Part shown: positions 52,046 through 53,239 of the stretch, piece by piece
Numbering within the stretch: the stretch's first letter is position 1
Layout of the letters: the number at the start of each line of letters is the position of its first letter
DNA from: Arthrobacter mangrovi
GTDB lineage: Bacteria; Actinomycetota; Actinomycetes; Actinomycetales; Micrococcaceae
Assembly (NCBI RefSeq): GCF_026011795.1
Contig: NZ_BRVS01000022.1
Span: 1 to 53,239 of the forward strand
Length of the DNA stretch: 53,239 nucleotides
Direction: 5' to 3'
Notes under the pieces: generated by a model
Database searches by the model: none
Told to the model about the DNA's origin: nothing
What the model saw: only the letters and a program-made list of their open reading frames with translations
Program-made: the position numbers and the translations under genes

Positions 52046-53239
<1,194 letters not shown>

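Overview
The window is high-GC actinobacterial DNA. The gene content fits Arthrobacter, Pseudarthrobacter or a related Micrococcaceae: GlgX, Acs, a DevR/DevS-like regulator and kinase, 6C-type small RNAs, and several leaderless starts with a TAnnnT box 6-7 bases before the ATG. This assignment is an inference from codon use and gene families, not from a marker gene.

Layout. (1) 1-2.7 kb: a small DUF1508-like protein and the glycogen debranching enzyme GlgX. (2) 2.7-11.3 kb: an accessory stretch of small, often single-gene units: a 62-aa helix-hairpin-helix (HhH) protein, a RES/Xre-type toxin-antitoxin pair, a MarR regulator, an atypical DevR-like regulator, hypothetical genes, a 31-aa membrane peptide, a frameshifted aldo/keto reductase, a copC remnant and a SRPBCC protein. 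(3) 11.3-23.2 kb: a decayed second copy of the MarR gene, a self-regulated ABC exporter operon whose ATPase is frameshifted, a TasA-like / SipW-type signal peptidase / Ig-repeat surface-protein locus with a two-component system, a GH26-like lipoprotein and a PhnB-like VOC protein. (4) 23.6-26.6 kb: a second run of small units, including two copies of a 6C-like small RNA, a broken VOC gene and a second copy of the HhH unit. (5) 26.6-42.4 kb, minus strand: a six-gene restriction and defence operon in the order HTH/degenerate methylase, hsdM, hsdS, hsdR, GmrSD-like protein with a RAMA-like tail, and a giant Hhe-like helicase-nuclease. (6) 42.7-46.0 kb, plus strand and divergent: TIR (ThsB-like), caspase-like protease and RyR-like protein, followed by a frameshifted multi-TM protein and another membrane protein. 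(7) 46.4-53.2 kb: a DevS-like kinase lacking its histidine, a serine resolvase, an intact IS30-family element, small hypothetical proteins and the 3' part of acs.

Two things stand out. First, the TIR-caspase-RyR operon resembles the recently described TIR-to-caspase (type IV Thoeris-like) immunity, but carries an extra small RyR-like protein that could handle the nucleotide signal. Second, a 17-bp motif, TATGCGCCGTTATCGGC, recurs about eleven times, always on the same strand, and only between the small units at 2.7-10.6 kb and 24.1-26.5 kb. Duplicated units (HhH gene, 6C-like RNA) are bracketed by it, and homology between the two HhH units stops exactly at the motif's 3' end. It behaves like the recombination site of an integron-like cassette array with no integrase in view.

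The defence operon and the TIR operon are visibly less GC-rich than the metabolic genes, consistent with horizontal acquisition. No CRISPR array, tRNA or rRNA was seen.
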